Part shown: positions 43,257 to 51,008 of the stretch, piece after piece
Layout: each line of letters starts with the position of its first letter
Position numbering within the stretch: position 1 is the first letter of the stretch
Source of the DNA: Emticicia sp040253585
Lineage (GTDB): Bacteria > Bacteroidota > Bacteroidia > Cytophagales > Spirosomataceae
Direction of reading: 5' to 3'
DNA length: 64,000 bases
Assembly (NCBI RefSeq): GCF_040253585.1
Contig: NZ_JBELAU010000007.1
Location: forward strand, 1-64,000
Notes under the pieces: generated by a model
What the model was told of the DNA's origin: nothing
Database searches by the model: none
What the model saw: only the letters and a program-made list of their open reading frames with translations
Translations under genes and position numbers: made by a program

Positions 43257-44774
43257 ATGAAGAAAATTATCCTTTTGGCAGCAACCATTGCTGCTACCTT
43301 ATTGAGTTGTGATAAAGAAGAAGTACCAGCTTTAGAATTTACGGTAAACGAAGACATCAGTTCTTACACAGAAATTGCATCACTCAATTTAGGTGGGGTA
43401 GGGGCTGCCGAAATTACGACTTTTGACCCTCTTACAAAGCGTTTATTTGCTGTAAATAATGGAACAACAGCTAACAAAATTGACGTTATTGATTTTGCTA
43501 ATCCCGCCCAAATTTCAGTCATTCACTCAATTAGCATGGCACCTTATGGTGGTTATGTGAATAGTGTTTCGGCGTATAATGGAAAAGTGGCGGCGGCTAT
43601 CGAATCGCTTGATAAACAAGCTACTGGTAAAATTGTAGTTTTCAATGCTTCGACCTATGCCGAAGAAAAAGTAATTACAGTGGGGGCTTTGCCTGATATG
43701 GTTACTTATAGCCCTGATGGAAAATACATACTTTCGGCCAATGAAGGTGAGCCAAATGCTACTTATACCAATGACCCCGAAGGTTCGGTTTCGATTATTG
43801 ATGTTGCAAATAATTACGCAGTAAAAACTGTTAATTTTTCAACTTTTACGAGTCAGTTAGCTGATTTAACAAGTAAAGGTTTCAGAGTTTTTGGCCCAAA
43901 CAAAGATTTTGTAAAAGATATTGAGCCAGAATATATTACAGTTTCAGATGACTCCAAAACTGCTTGGGTAACTCTCCAAGAAAATAACGCTATCGCCGAA
44001 ATCAATATTTCAACAGGAACAATTACCAAAATTTCGCCACTTGGTTTTAAAGATTATTCGGTAGCAGGCAATGCAATTGACATCAGCGATAGAGATAATG
44101 CAGTTGGTGTTTTCAATACTTGGAAAACTTTTGGTGTTTATATGCCAGATGCTATTGCTTACACAAACTATAATGGAACACCGTATTTATTGACAGCCAA
44201 TGAAGGTGATGCCCGTGAATATACTGCCTTTGCAGAAGTAAAACGTGTTGGTTCACTCAAGTTAGATGAAACTGCTTTCCCTAACGCAACAATATTAAAA
44301 GGTGATACCCAAATGGGAAGGCTAAACGTAACAAGTACGCTTGGAGACAAAGATAGTGATGGCGATTATGATGCACTTTACAGTTTTGGAGCCAGGTCAT
44401 TTTCGGTATGGAATGCAACTTCGGGGCAACTTGTTTTCGATAGCAAAAACGAATTGGATATCAAAGCAAAAGAGCTTGGTGTTTATGACGATACTCGTAG
44501 TGATGATAAATCAGTAGAACCAGAAGCGATTACTATTGGTCGAGTAGGTTCAAAAATCGTAGCTTATGTAGGTCTTGAGAGAGTTGATGCCGTGGCTGTT
44601 TATGATATTACAAACCCGACTGCTCCAGTTTTTGTGAAAATGATTAAAACTGGCGATGCTCCTGAAGGAGTGTTGTTTATTTCGGCCTCAAAAAGCCCAA
44701 TTCAACAAAGTTTGATAGTGGTTAGTAGCGAAGGAGATGGTTTAGTAAAAGTTTATAAAGCAACGAAGTTATAA
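43257..44774 (+). CDS. Choice-of-anchor-I lipoprotein (beta-propeller)
   Basis: A 505-residue protein with lipobox LLSC (Cys18) and a propeller-like body (AAEITTFDPLTKRLFAVNN, LPDMVTYSPDGKYILSANEG, WVTLQENNAIAEINIS, LTANEGDAREY, DAPEGVLFIS). This pattern is the choice-of-anchor-I domain, seen alone or in alkaline-phosphatase and nuclease-like proteins. DxDxDxD-like loops (DKDSDGDYDA) suggest calcium binding. Its promoter carries Pho-like repeats, so a role in phosphorus acquisition is plausible, but no phosphatase catalytic site is evident. Confidence 0.82.
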   Translation: MKKIILLAATIAATLLSCDKEEVPALEFTVNEDISSYTEIASLNLGGVGAAEITTFDPLTKRLFAVNNGTTANKIDVIDFANPAQISVIHSISMAPYGGYVNSVSAYNGKVAAAIESLDKQATGKIVVFNASTYAEEKVITVGALPDMVTYSPDGKYILSANEGEPNATYTNDPEGSVSIIDVANNYAVKTVNFSTFTSQLADLTSKGFRVFGPNKDFVKDIEPEYITVSDDSKTAWVTLQENNAIAEINISTGTITKISPLGFKDYSVAGNAIDISDRDNAVGVFNTWKTFGVYMPDAIAYTNYNGTPYLLTANEGDAREYTAFAEVKRVGSLKLDETAFPNATILKGDTQMGRLNVTSTLGDKDSDGDYDALYSFGARSFSVWNATSGQLVFDSKNELDIKAKELGVYDDTRSDDKSVEPEAITIGRVGSKIVAYVGLERVDAVAVYDITNPTAPVFVKMIKTGDAPEGVLFISASKSPIQQSLIVVSSEGDGLVKVYKATKL

Positions 44775-44910
44775 AATAATTACTGAGAGAAAACCATATT
44801 CCTTTATTGCTTAGGCTTCTTAAAGAAAAATCTAACAGACGAATGATATAAAGATTTAATAAAATTTCATTCTGCAATATTTTGTGGAGTTACTAAGCTC
44901 AGAAGCTCCA

Positions 44911-44953
44911 ATGTGGCACATCCAGCTCTTTATAAAGCATGGATGTGCCATAT
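44911..44953. repeat. Dispersed hairpin, GTGGCA family
   Basis: Arms ATGTGGCACATCCA / TGGATGTGCCATAT around a 15-nt loop, 137 bp after the choice-of-anchor-I gene. The 44775-45072 gap holds nothing else recognisable. Confidence 0.65.
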
Positions 44954-45072
44954 TTATTTTATACAACAAATATAGTCGAACAAAACTGATAATTTCATTT
45001 AGTAAACTCCACATTTCATCACATTTTTGAGTACTTATACAACATTTCTAAAATTTGTGTAATTTCAAGGCA

Positions 45073-45080
45073 TAGTTTTG
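45073..45080 (+). promoter_or_regulatory. -7 promoter box of the DUF2200 gene
   Basis: TAGTTTTG matches the TAnnTTTG consensus. It contains the TTG that would otherwise be the first in-frame start (45078), so translation should begin at the ATG at 45123. Confidence 0.6.
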
Positions 45081-45122
45081 TTAAAGAATTATGAAAAATC
45101 TATTTACCCAATTACCAAAATA

Positions 45123-45479
45123 ATGAAAACACATGATGAACGTATCGCTGAAATGACCTTTGCCTCGGTGTATCCGCACTACATTACCAAAGTAGAAAGA
45201 AAAGGCAGAACCAAAGAAGAATTACACCAAGTAATAGAATGGCTAACGGGCTTTGATGACAAAAAAATACAAGCCCAAATTGATTCAAAATCTACTTTTG
45301 AAACATTTTTTCAGCAAGCAAATCTAAACCCCAATGCACATCTGATTACGGGTTTGATTTGTGGTTATCGAGTAGAAGAAATTGAAAATCCATTGACCCA
45401 AAAAGTTCGGTATCTTGATAAAATCGTTGATGAACTGGCGAAGGGTAAAAAGATAGAAAAAATTCTGAGAAACGCTTAG
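45123..45479 (+). CDS. DUF2200 family protein
   Basis: A 118-residue soluble protein that begins MKTHDERIAEMTFASVYPHY, the standard opening of DUF2200. The family is small, cytoplasmic and of unknown function. The start is set by the -7 box at 45073. It is a single gene. Confidence 0.88.
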   Translation: MKTHDERIAEMTFASVYPHYITKVERKGRTKEELHQVIEWLTGFDDKKIQAQIDSKSTFETFFQQANLNPNAHLITGLICGYRVEEIENPLTQKVRYLDKIVDELAKGKKIEKILRNA

Positions 45480-45554
45480 ATTTTACCACGGAGAAGCGGT
45501 TCGCTACCCGCACAGAGTTTCACAGAGATAATCTGTTTAAAATGTTGCTCAATT

Positions 45555-45788
45555 ATGTCTTCTGAGGAATTTTTAAAAAAAATAGCACGCTCGCAAATAA
45601 GCTAACAGCTTTATTATTAGCTATTTATTTAGCCGTTTTGGGTAATGTAGCAAAAAATAGTTGGTATTGATGTGAAACACCCAAAAGATTACTCTAAAAG
45701 TTTACCTAATCAGCAATCGGAGGGCTTATTGATTGAAAATAATAAATTCTATAGAATTCTACATGATGGAGAAAAAAAGGAAATATGA
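45555..45788 (+). pseudogene. Broken small membrane protein ORF with two homopolymer frameshifts
   Basis: An ATG at 45555 begins MSSEEFLKK and soon reaches a stop. Shifting frame at an A8 run (45575-45582) opens a hydrophobic stretch (LTALLLAIYLAVLGNVAK). A second shift at an A6 run (45652-45657) opens a soluble tail (IVGIDVKHPKDYSKSLPNQ to GEKKEI) ending at 45788. The two shifts cancel, so start and stop are in frame. The result would be about 78 residues with one membrane segment. This is a decayed gene or a pair of sequence errors. Confidence 0.35.
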
Positions 45789-45844
45789 ATTTGTCAGTAA
45801 CTAAAAAAAATTAATAAAATCAATAAAGCTATGGTTCTAAGAAA

Positions 45845-45852
45845 TACCTTTG
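45845..45852 (+). promoter_or_regulatory. -7 promoter box of the NIPSNAP gene
   Basis: A perfect TACCTTTG, 31 bp upstream of the ATG at 45884. No Pho-like hexamers are in register here, which makes it a useful negative control for the boxes at 26613, 37508 and 43192. Confidence 0.6.
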
Positions 45853-45883
45853 TGAAGTATAATTCAACCCTTCAATTAAAACA

Positions 45884-46630
45884 ATGAAAAAATTACTTCT
45901 ATTGGTGGCCCTTATGAGTATCGGCAATTTGGTATTTGCACAAAAGCAAGATAATCGTTATTTTGAAATGCGTATTTATTATTGCGAACCAGGCCGCCTT
46001 CCGAATCTATTAACTCGTTTCAGAGACCATACTACCAAGATTTTTGAAAAACATGGCATGACAAATATCGGCTATTGGGTGCCTATTCAAAATGATAAAA
46101 ACGCTTTGTACTATGTATTGGCTTACCCAAGCAAAGAAGCCCGTGATGCTTCGTGGAAGGCTTTCAGTGCCGACCCAGAGTGGAAAAAAGTAGCAGAAGA
46201 ATCGCAAAGAGATGGCAAGATTGTAGCCAAAGTTGAGTCAATTTTCATGAATGCGACTGATTTTTCACCAAAAATCAAAGGAAAAGTAAAAAATCCAGAA
46301 CGTACATTTGAGTTAAGAATCTATACTGGTACACCAAATAATATTGATAATGTATTGGCTCGTTTCAGAAACCATACTACGAAACTTTTCAAGAAACACG
46401 GTATGGAAAACATTGCTTACTGGAAAAGTATTGAGAAAGAAGGTACGCAGGCAAGATTGGTTTACATTTTAGCTCACAAAAGCGAAGCAGCAGGAAAAGC
46501 TTCTTTTGATGCTTTCAGAAAAGATGAAAAATGGATAAAAGTCCGTGATGAGTCGGAGAAAAACGGCAAAATTGTAGAAAAAGTTGAGTCGATTTATATG
46601 ACTCCGACTGATTTCTCGACGATAAAATAA
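45884..46630 (+). CDS. Exported double NIPSNAP-domain protein
   Basis: A 248-residue protein: signal peptide ending at LVFAQ, then two tandem NIPSNAP domains of about 105 residues. Both contain YFEMRIYYCEPGRL-like or FELRIYTGTPNNI starts, an FRDHTTKIFEKHGM/FRNHTTKLFKKHGM helix and a PEWKKV/EKWIKV end. NIPSNAP domains adopt a dimeric alpha+beta barrel-like fold. The biochemical role of secreted forms is unknown. It is a single gene with its own -7 box and a terminator. Confidence 0.88.
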   Translation: MKKLLLLVALMSIGNLVFAQKQDNRYFEMRIYYCEPGRLPNLLTRFRDHTTKIFEKHGMTNIGYWVPIQNDKNALYYVLAYPSKEARDASWKAFSADPEWKKVAEESQRDGKIVAKVESIFMNATDFSPKIKGKVKNPERTFELRIYTGTPNNIDNVLARFRNHTTKLFKKHGMENIAYWKSIEKEGTQARLVYILAHKSEAAGKASFDAFRKDEKWIKVRDESEKNGKIVEKVESIYMTPTDFSTIK

Positions 46631-46651
46631 TATTTTCGGTATCAAAAAAAC

Positions 46652-46681
46652 AAAAGAGTCGGGCGAATGTCTGACTCTTTT
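46652..46681. terminator. Bidirectional terminator
   Basis: Arms AAAAGAGTC / GACTCTTTT between the converging NIPSNAP gene and the 46716-47291 gene. Confidence 0.75.
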
Positions 46682-46715
46682 AGTGTTACTACCATGAAAA
46701 TTAAGACTCTATTCG

Positions 46716-47291
46716 TTAAACCCGATTCAATGAAACCCTTACTTTTTTGCTCAAAAAAGGCTCCTGATTCTTTAGGTTATTTGGTGTAGTGCTTTTACGA
46801 AAAACGATTGTTATGATAAAACTTATTTCATTTTTTTCCCAGAAACCCTCAGTAAAAAGAAACGAATAATGATATGGAGGAGCCTCTTTAACATTGGCCA
46901 ATAAATGAAAGTCAAATAATTGAAGATTCTTTCTATTCAAAGAGCCTCGCACTTTATATTGTTCTTCTTTATGAAACTTATTTTCAATGCTCAGCAAGCC
47001 TTCAAATTTATTAGGTTCGATGTCCTGACGTCTTTTGTAAGGCAAGCCAATACTATAAAAAATGCGTTCAAGTTTTGTATATGGCTCGTATATTTCTAAA
47101 CTTATTTTTTTCTCAATCTTATCAGGTTCAATAAATTTTCCAGACCATTTGCCTACAAATAAGGGTATGTTTTCATCAGAACTATAAGCCCATGGGTACT
47201 CTCTGCTATCTGTTTTATAGTTTACATAATAACTAACGACGCCCACAAGAGCAAACATAGCCAAAACGGTTAGGAATAAACCTAATTTCAT
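46716..47291 (-). CDS. Hypothetical single-pass membrane protein
   Basis: A 191-residue protein with an N-terminal hydrophobic anchor (LGLFLTVLAMFALVGVVSYYV). The rest is a charged periplasmic or cytoplasmic domain of unknown fold. The WKS-like stretch (FVGKWSGKFIEPDKIEKKI) suggests a lipocalin-like beta-barrel, but this is weak. It lies 90 bp downstream of the lipocalin-like gene on the same strand. Confidence 0.55.
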   Translation of the reverse strand: MKLGLFLTVLAMFALVGVVSYYVNYKTDSREYPWAYSSDENIPLFVGKWSGKFIEPDKIEKKISLEIYEPYTKLERIFYSIGLPYKRRQDIEPNKFEGLLSIENKFHKEEQYKVRGSLNRKNLQLFDFHLLANVKEAPPYHYSFLFTEGFWEKNEISFIITIVFRKSTTPNNLKNQEPFLSKKVRVSLNRV

Positions 47292-47381
47292 ATAAATAGC
47301 GTAGTCAAGTAAAATATCTTAAATTTAAGCATATTTACAACTTTACGCAATTAAAGTTTTCGCAAAGCGAGCCTATCTCTT

Positions 47382-47804
47382 CTATATTCGTTCGTATTTT
47401 ATGACTAATCTTTTGGTTTTATTCAGTCCTTCGGCGGGCGTATAGGTGTGTGTCATTGTCATGGTTTTACCAGAAAAGCTCAGTTCATAGTTCGTATCCG
47501 TAGTTGTTTTTCCTACTTTCTGACTAATAAAAAATTTATTGCCCGTTTGCGTCCAACTGGCTTCAATTTTCGGAAAAGACTCGCAGCCTTTCGGTAAAAT
47601 CATATAGTGTTTTCCACCACTCTCAAAAACATATTTTATATCGGCACTGCATGGAAAAGCAACAGATAAATTCTTTTGCAAATCATCAGTTTTGCCATCG
47701 ACATACTCCAAAATCGAAGATGTGCGTTTCCAAGTTCCCACAATATTTTGCGAAAAAGCGGGCATAAAACCACAAATAATGAATAATAACAGTAATGCTT
47801 TCAT
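47382..47804 (-). CDS. Small exported lipocalin-like protein
   Basis: A 140-residue protein with signal peptide ending at MPAFSQ. The mature part starts NIVGTWKRTSS, the GxW motif of lipocalin-like barrels, and continues in alternating strands (SWTQTGNKFFISQ, YELSFSGKTMTMTHTY). It follows the last SBBP gene by 20 bp and may be the end of that operon. The ligand is unknown. Confidence 0.65.
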   Translation of the reverse strand: MKALLLLFIICGFMPAFSQNIVGTWKRTSSILEYVDGKTDDLQKNLSVAFPCSADIKYVFESGGKHYMILPKGCESFPKIEASWTQTGNKFFISQKVGKTTTDTNYELSFSGKTMTMTHTYTPAEGLNKTKRLVIKYERI

Positions 47805-47824
47805 AAAATATTCGATTTAAAAGT

Positions 47825-49357
47825 TCATTCTTCAATTTTCTGTAAAAAAGTATTGGCGTTTCCACTTCCAGAAATAATTACATTTTTATCAAAAAAACCT
47901 GTACCTGAAAACGTACCCAATACATTGAGTTTTGTGTTATTTTTCACGACCTTCGAGCCAATATCATCAGCTGTGCTTCCACCATTTTTTACCCATTGAA
48001 AAGCACCAGTATTATCATATTTGGCAATAAAATAATCTTTTGTGCCGAAAGGATTAAGCGGTTTTGTGCCGAAAAAAGCAGTTCCAGTATAATAGCCAGT
48101 CTGATAAATATTGCCGCTGGCATCGACCAAAACTCCTCTTGCTTCATCGTCCGCTTGACCACCTGCTTTTACGACCCACTGGCTCGCTCCTGCCGAATTA
48201 AATTTTGCTATGTAGGCATCTAAATAGCTGTTTGTGGCCGTGGCATTTGTCGTACCGAAAGTAGCAACATCGGCAAAACCTCCAGCCAAGTAGGCATTTC
48301 CAGAGCCATCAACCGCCACCGCATTCCCCGTATCGGCGTAGTTTCCGCCACCACGTTTTACCCACGAAACAGTTCCGCTGGTGGTGTGTTTGGCAATAAA
48401 CGCATCGGAAGTGCCTACAAACGGGGGTGTAATGGCTGTACCAGCATAATTGAACGAACTACTGAAATTGCCTACCACAAAAACATCATTGGCTGAATTG
48501 ATGGCAATATCTCGGGCGAAGTCTTTGTAAACTCCACCATAGGCATTTACCCATTGAATAGTGCCAGTATTATCATATTTTGCCACAAAAATATCTTCAT
48601 CGCCTGCTGAGGTGCGAGAGTTACCGCCAAAGCTGGCAGTGCCTCTAAATGAGCCAACAATATATACATTTTGACTCCCATCAAGTGCGATTCCGTAACT
48701 ATATTCAAAGTTTGAGTCGTTGCTCCCGCCCTTTTGTACCCACTGCAAAACGCCTGTTGAATTAAACTTTGCCACGAAAATATCAGAACCTCCTGCCGAA
48801 GTTAGGTTTCCATTTCCAAAATTGACAGTTCCCGAAAAATGACCAGTTACATAAACATTTCCGCTGGCATCGGTTACAATATCGTAAGCCTCATTCCAAC
48901 TTGTCGTACCGAAAGTTTTTGCCCAAACCAAACAACCTTTTGAGTTGAGTTTGGCAAAATACATATTCAACGAACCCGCAGCTGTTAACGTGGTGTCGCA
49001 GAGAGTGATGGTTGTGCCAGAAAATGAACCTGCTATATAAGTAAAATCATTATCGGCCGCCAAACCGTGGGCAAAATGCAGGAAACCACCCGTAATCGGT
49101 TGTGAAATAGTAGCTTTAGTAACCGAACTACTTTTGGCGATATCGGAGCATTTCCATTGGCTACCATCATAAAAACTTAGACAATTGGTGCTTAAATTAT
49201 AGGCCAGCATACCTCTTTGTGGCGATGGAATAGCCGCCAACTGACTACTCGTTAGCTGCGGCACTTGCACATTATTTTGAGCCACGTTGGCAAATTGTGC
49301 TTGGGTTTTAATTGTTAGCAACAAGCCCAAGAATATATGTAAGTAGTTGATTTTCAT
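47825..49357 (-). CDS. SBBP-repeat secreted protein (paralogue 4)
   Basis: A 510-residue protein with signal peptide (to KTQAQ). It has an N-terminal head module shared with its neighbours (QLAAIPSPQRGMLAYN, LSFYDGSQWKC), then about seven SBBP (beta-propeller) repeats (DIVTDASGNVYVTGHFSG, GIALDGSQNVYIVGSFRG, DIAINSANDVFVVGNFSS). It ends NTFLQKIEE and no T9SS sorting domain is seen. It belongs to a same-strand run of paralogues and lies 21 bp downstream of the one at 49379. It is probably secreted or surface exposed, of unknown function. Confidence 0.82.
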   Translation of the reverse strand: MKINYLHIFLGLLLTIKTQAQFANVAQNNVQVPQLTSSQLAAIPSPQRGMLAYNLSTNCLSFYDGSQWKCSDIAKSSSVTKATISQPITGGFLHFAHGLAADNDFTYIAGSFSGTTITLCDTTLTAAGSLNMYFAKLNSKGCLVWAKTFGTTSWNEAYDIVTDASGNVYVTGHFSGTVNFGNGNLTSAGGSDIFVAKFNSTGVLQWVQKGGSNDSNFEYSYGIALDGSQNVYIVGSFRGTASFGGNSRTSAGDEDIFVAKYDNTGTIQWVNAYGGVYKDFARDIAINSANDVFVVGNFSSSFNYAGTAITPPFVGTSDAFIAKHTTSGTVSWVKRGGGNYADTGNAVAVDGSGNAYLAGGFADVATFGTTNATATNSYLDAYIAKFNSAGASQWVVKAGGQADDEARGVLVDASGNIYQTGYYTGTAFFGTKPLNPFGTKDYFIAKYDNTGAFQWVKNGGSTADDIGSKVVKNNTKLNVLGTFSGTGFFDKNVIISGSGNANTFLQKIEE

Positions 49358-49378
49358 GGTTTTAATTTATTTTTTTGC

Positions 49379-51004
49379 TCACTCAAAAATCCTCAACAAA
49401 AAAATATCTTCACCCGAGGGATTGATATTAGAATAATTATTGGCTTGTAAATACTGCTCGTCAAAAAAGGCAATTCCTCTGAAAAAACCCGTTGCGTAAA
49501 GATTCCCAAATCCATCAACGGTAATGGCATTGACACTTTCATCGTATTCTCCTCCCGATTTTTTAAACCATTGTAGTTCTCCGCCCGTGCTGTATTTTGC
49601 GTAAAAAATATCTCTGTTATAATTAGGCGTAGGCACAATCATGTAGCCATCTAATGAAGGTGCGAGGGTATAATTGGCTGCTACATAGGCATTTCCACTG
49701 GCATCAACGGCAATGCTTCGGCCTTCTTCCTCACCGTTTCCGTTTGTTTGTTTGGCCCATTGTGCCACGCCGGCACTATTAAATTTTGCCACAAAAAAAT
49801 TGCCGTAATCATTTATATTTGGCGTAAGCGTAATGCCATTACCAAAAGTTGCACCGTAGGCATAAGTACCCGTAATGTACTGATTACCAGCACCATCAAA
49901 AGCTATATCATTCACGATATTGGTATAACCAGCCACCGATTGTGTACGAAAAACCGATTGATAAGTACCATTCAAATCATATTTTGCCACAAAACCATCA
50001 GTTTGATTATTCCCAGTAATGGTATTTCCACCAAAATCGGCTGGACTTACATACATACCCGTTACATACACAAAACTACCATTTACTGCCACTTCTCGAC
50101 CTGCATCGTGGCTGTTTCCTCCTGCTCTTCTGGCCCATTGCTCAATTCCCGATGAATTGTATTTAATCAAGAAAATATCATCATAGACATTCGTGTTTGA
50201 TGAAGCAGATATTAGCGAAAGACTTCCAAAAACGGCAGTCCCTCTAAATGTCCCGCTGGCATAAATATTTCCAGTAGCATCGGTTGCTAATCCAAAACCA
50301 AGAGCTTTGTTATCAAATGTATAGGCCGATGCTCCTCCTTTTCTCGCCCATTGTGCAATTCCGTTTGAGTTATATTTTATCAAGAAAAAATTACTCTCTC
50401 CAAAAGAGTTTAGCGTATTTACGTTTATGGTAAATGTGCCGATGAAATTTCCAGAAAAATAAACATTTCCAGCATTATCGACTGCAATTGCCATACCTTC
50501 GGCACTTTGACTCACACCCAACTTTCGAGTCCAAAGGCGTTGGCCATTTGCATTATATTTAGAAATAAACGTATCGAAGCTGGTAGCTGTAAGCGTGGTA
50601 TCGCCAATGGTTGCCGACTGATAATATGTACCTGAGAGATACATATTATTGCTGGCATCGGTATAAACTTCGTAGCCTTTTTCATTATTATTACCATTTC
50701 CTCCCATTTTTTGAGGCGTAAGAATTGGGGAGTTATTACCTTGAACTTGATTAGTACATTTCCAAGAAAAACCATCGTAGATTTTCAAACAATTAATGGT
50801 ATTATCAAAAACCGTCATGCCTACTTGTGGCGATGCAATGGCTTTGATTTGGTTAATGGTCATTGACGGGATTTGGATATTTCCTGCACTCCCTGGTGTA
50901 ATGGTGATGGACTGAGCGAAAGCCCCGAAGCGTCGGTCGCCCCAGCCCCCGATGAGGGAGTTTAGGAAAGCGATTATGGTAAACAATGTTAAGAATTTTT
51001 TCAT
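49379..51004 (-). CDS. SBBP-repeat secreted protein (paralogue 3)
   Basis: A 541-residue paralogue of 47825, with the same head (IKAIASPQVGMTVFDN, KIYDGFSWKC) and propeller repeats (MAIAVDNAGNVYFSGNFIG, IAVDASGNAYVAANY). Its signal peptide is unusual: between the hydrophobic core and the AQ cleavage site it carries GGWGDRRFGAF, encoded by a 29-bp GC-rich repeat also present in the 51009 gene. It starts 4 bp before the previous gene ends and is co-transcribed. Confidence 0.82.
   Translation of the reverse strand: MKKFLTLFTIIAFLNSLIGGWGDRRFGAFAQSITITPGSAGNIQIPSMTINQIKAIASPQVGMTVFDNTINCLKIYDGFSWKCTNQVQGNNSPILTPQKMGGNGNNNEKGYEVYTDASNNMYLSGTYYQSATIGDTTLTATSFDTFISKYNANGQRLWTRKLGVSQSAEGMAIAVDNAGNVYFSGNFIGTFTINVNTLNSFGESNFFLIKYNSNGIAQWARKGGASAYTFDNKALGFGLATDATGNIYASGTFRGTAVFGSLSLISASSNTNVYDDIFLIKYNSSGIEQWARRAGGNSHDAGREVAVNGSFVYVTGMYVSPADFGGNTITGNNQTDGFVAKYDLNGTYQSVFRTQSVAGYTNIVNDIAFDGAGNQYITGTYAYGATFGNGITLTPNINDYGNFFVAKFNSAGVAQWAKQTNGNGEEEGRSIAVDASGNAYVAANYTLAPSLDGYMIVPTPNYNRDIFYAKYSTGGELQWFKKSGGEYDESVNAITVDGFGNLYATGFFRGIAFFDEQYLQANNYSNINPSGEDIFLLRIFE
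50919..50947. repeat. 29-bp GC-rich repeat in a signal-peptide region, copy 1
   Basis: A 29-bp block identical to 52489-52517, with core GCCCCGAAGCGTCGG. Read on the minus strand it codes GWGDRRFGAF. It is much more GC-rich than its surroundings. Identical placement in two paralogues means either descent from one duplicated gene or gene conversion. Confidence 0.75.
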
Positions 51005-51008
51005 GGTT

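Noticed and set aside
45073..45122. TTG start at 45078 for the DUF2200 gene
   Set aside because: The TTG is the end of the TAGTTTTG -7 box, and the DUF2200 family starts at the ATG at 45123.
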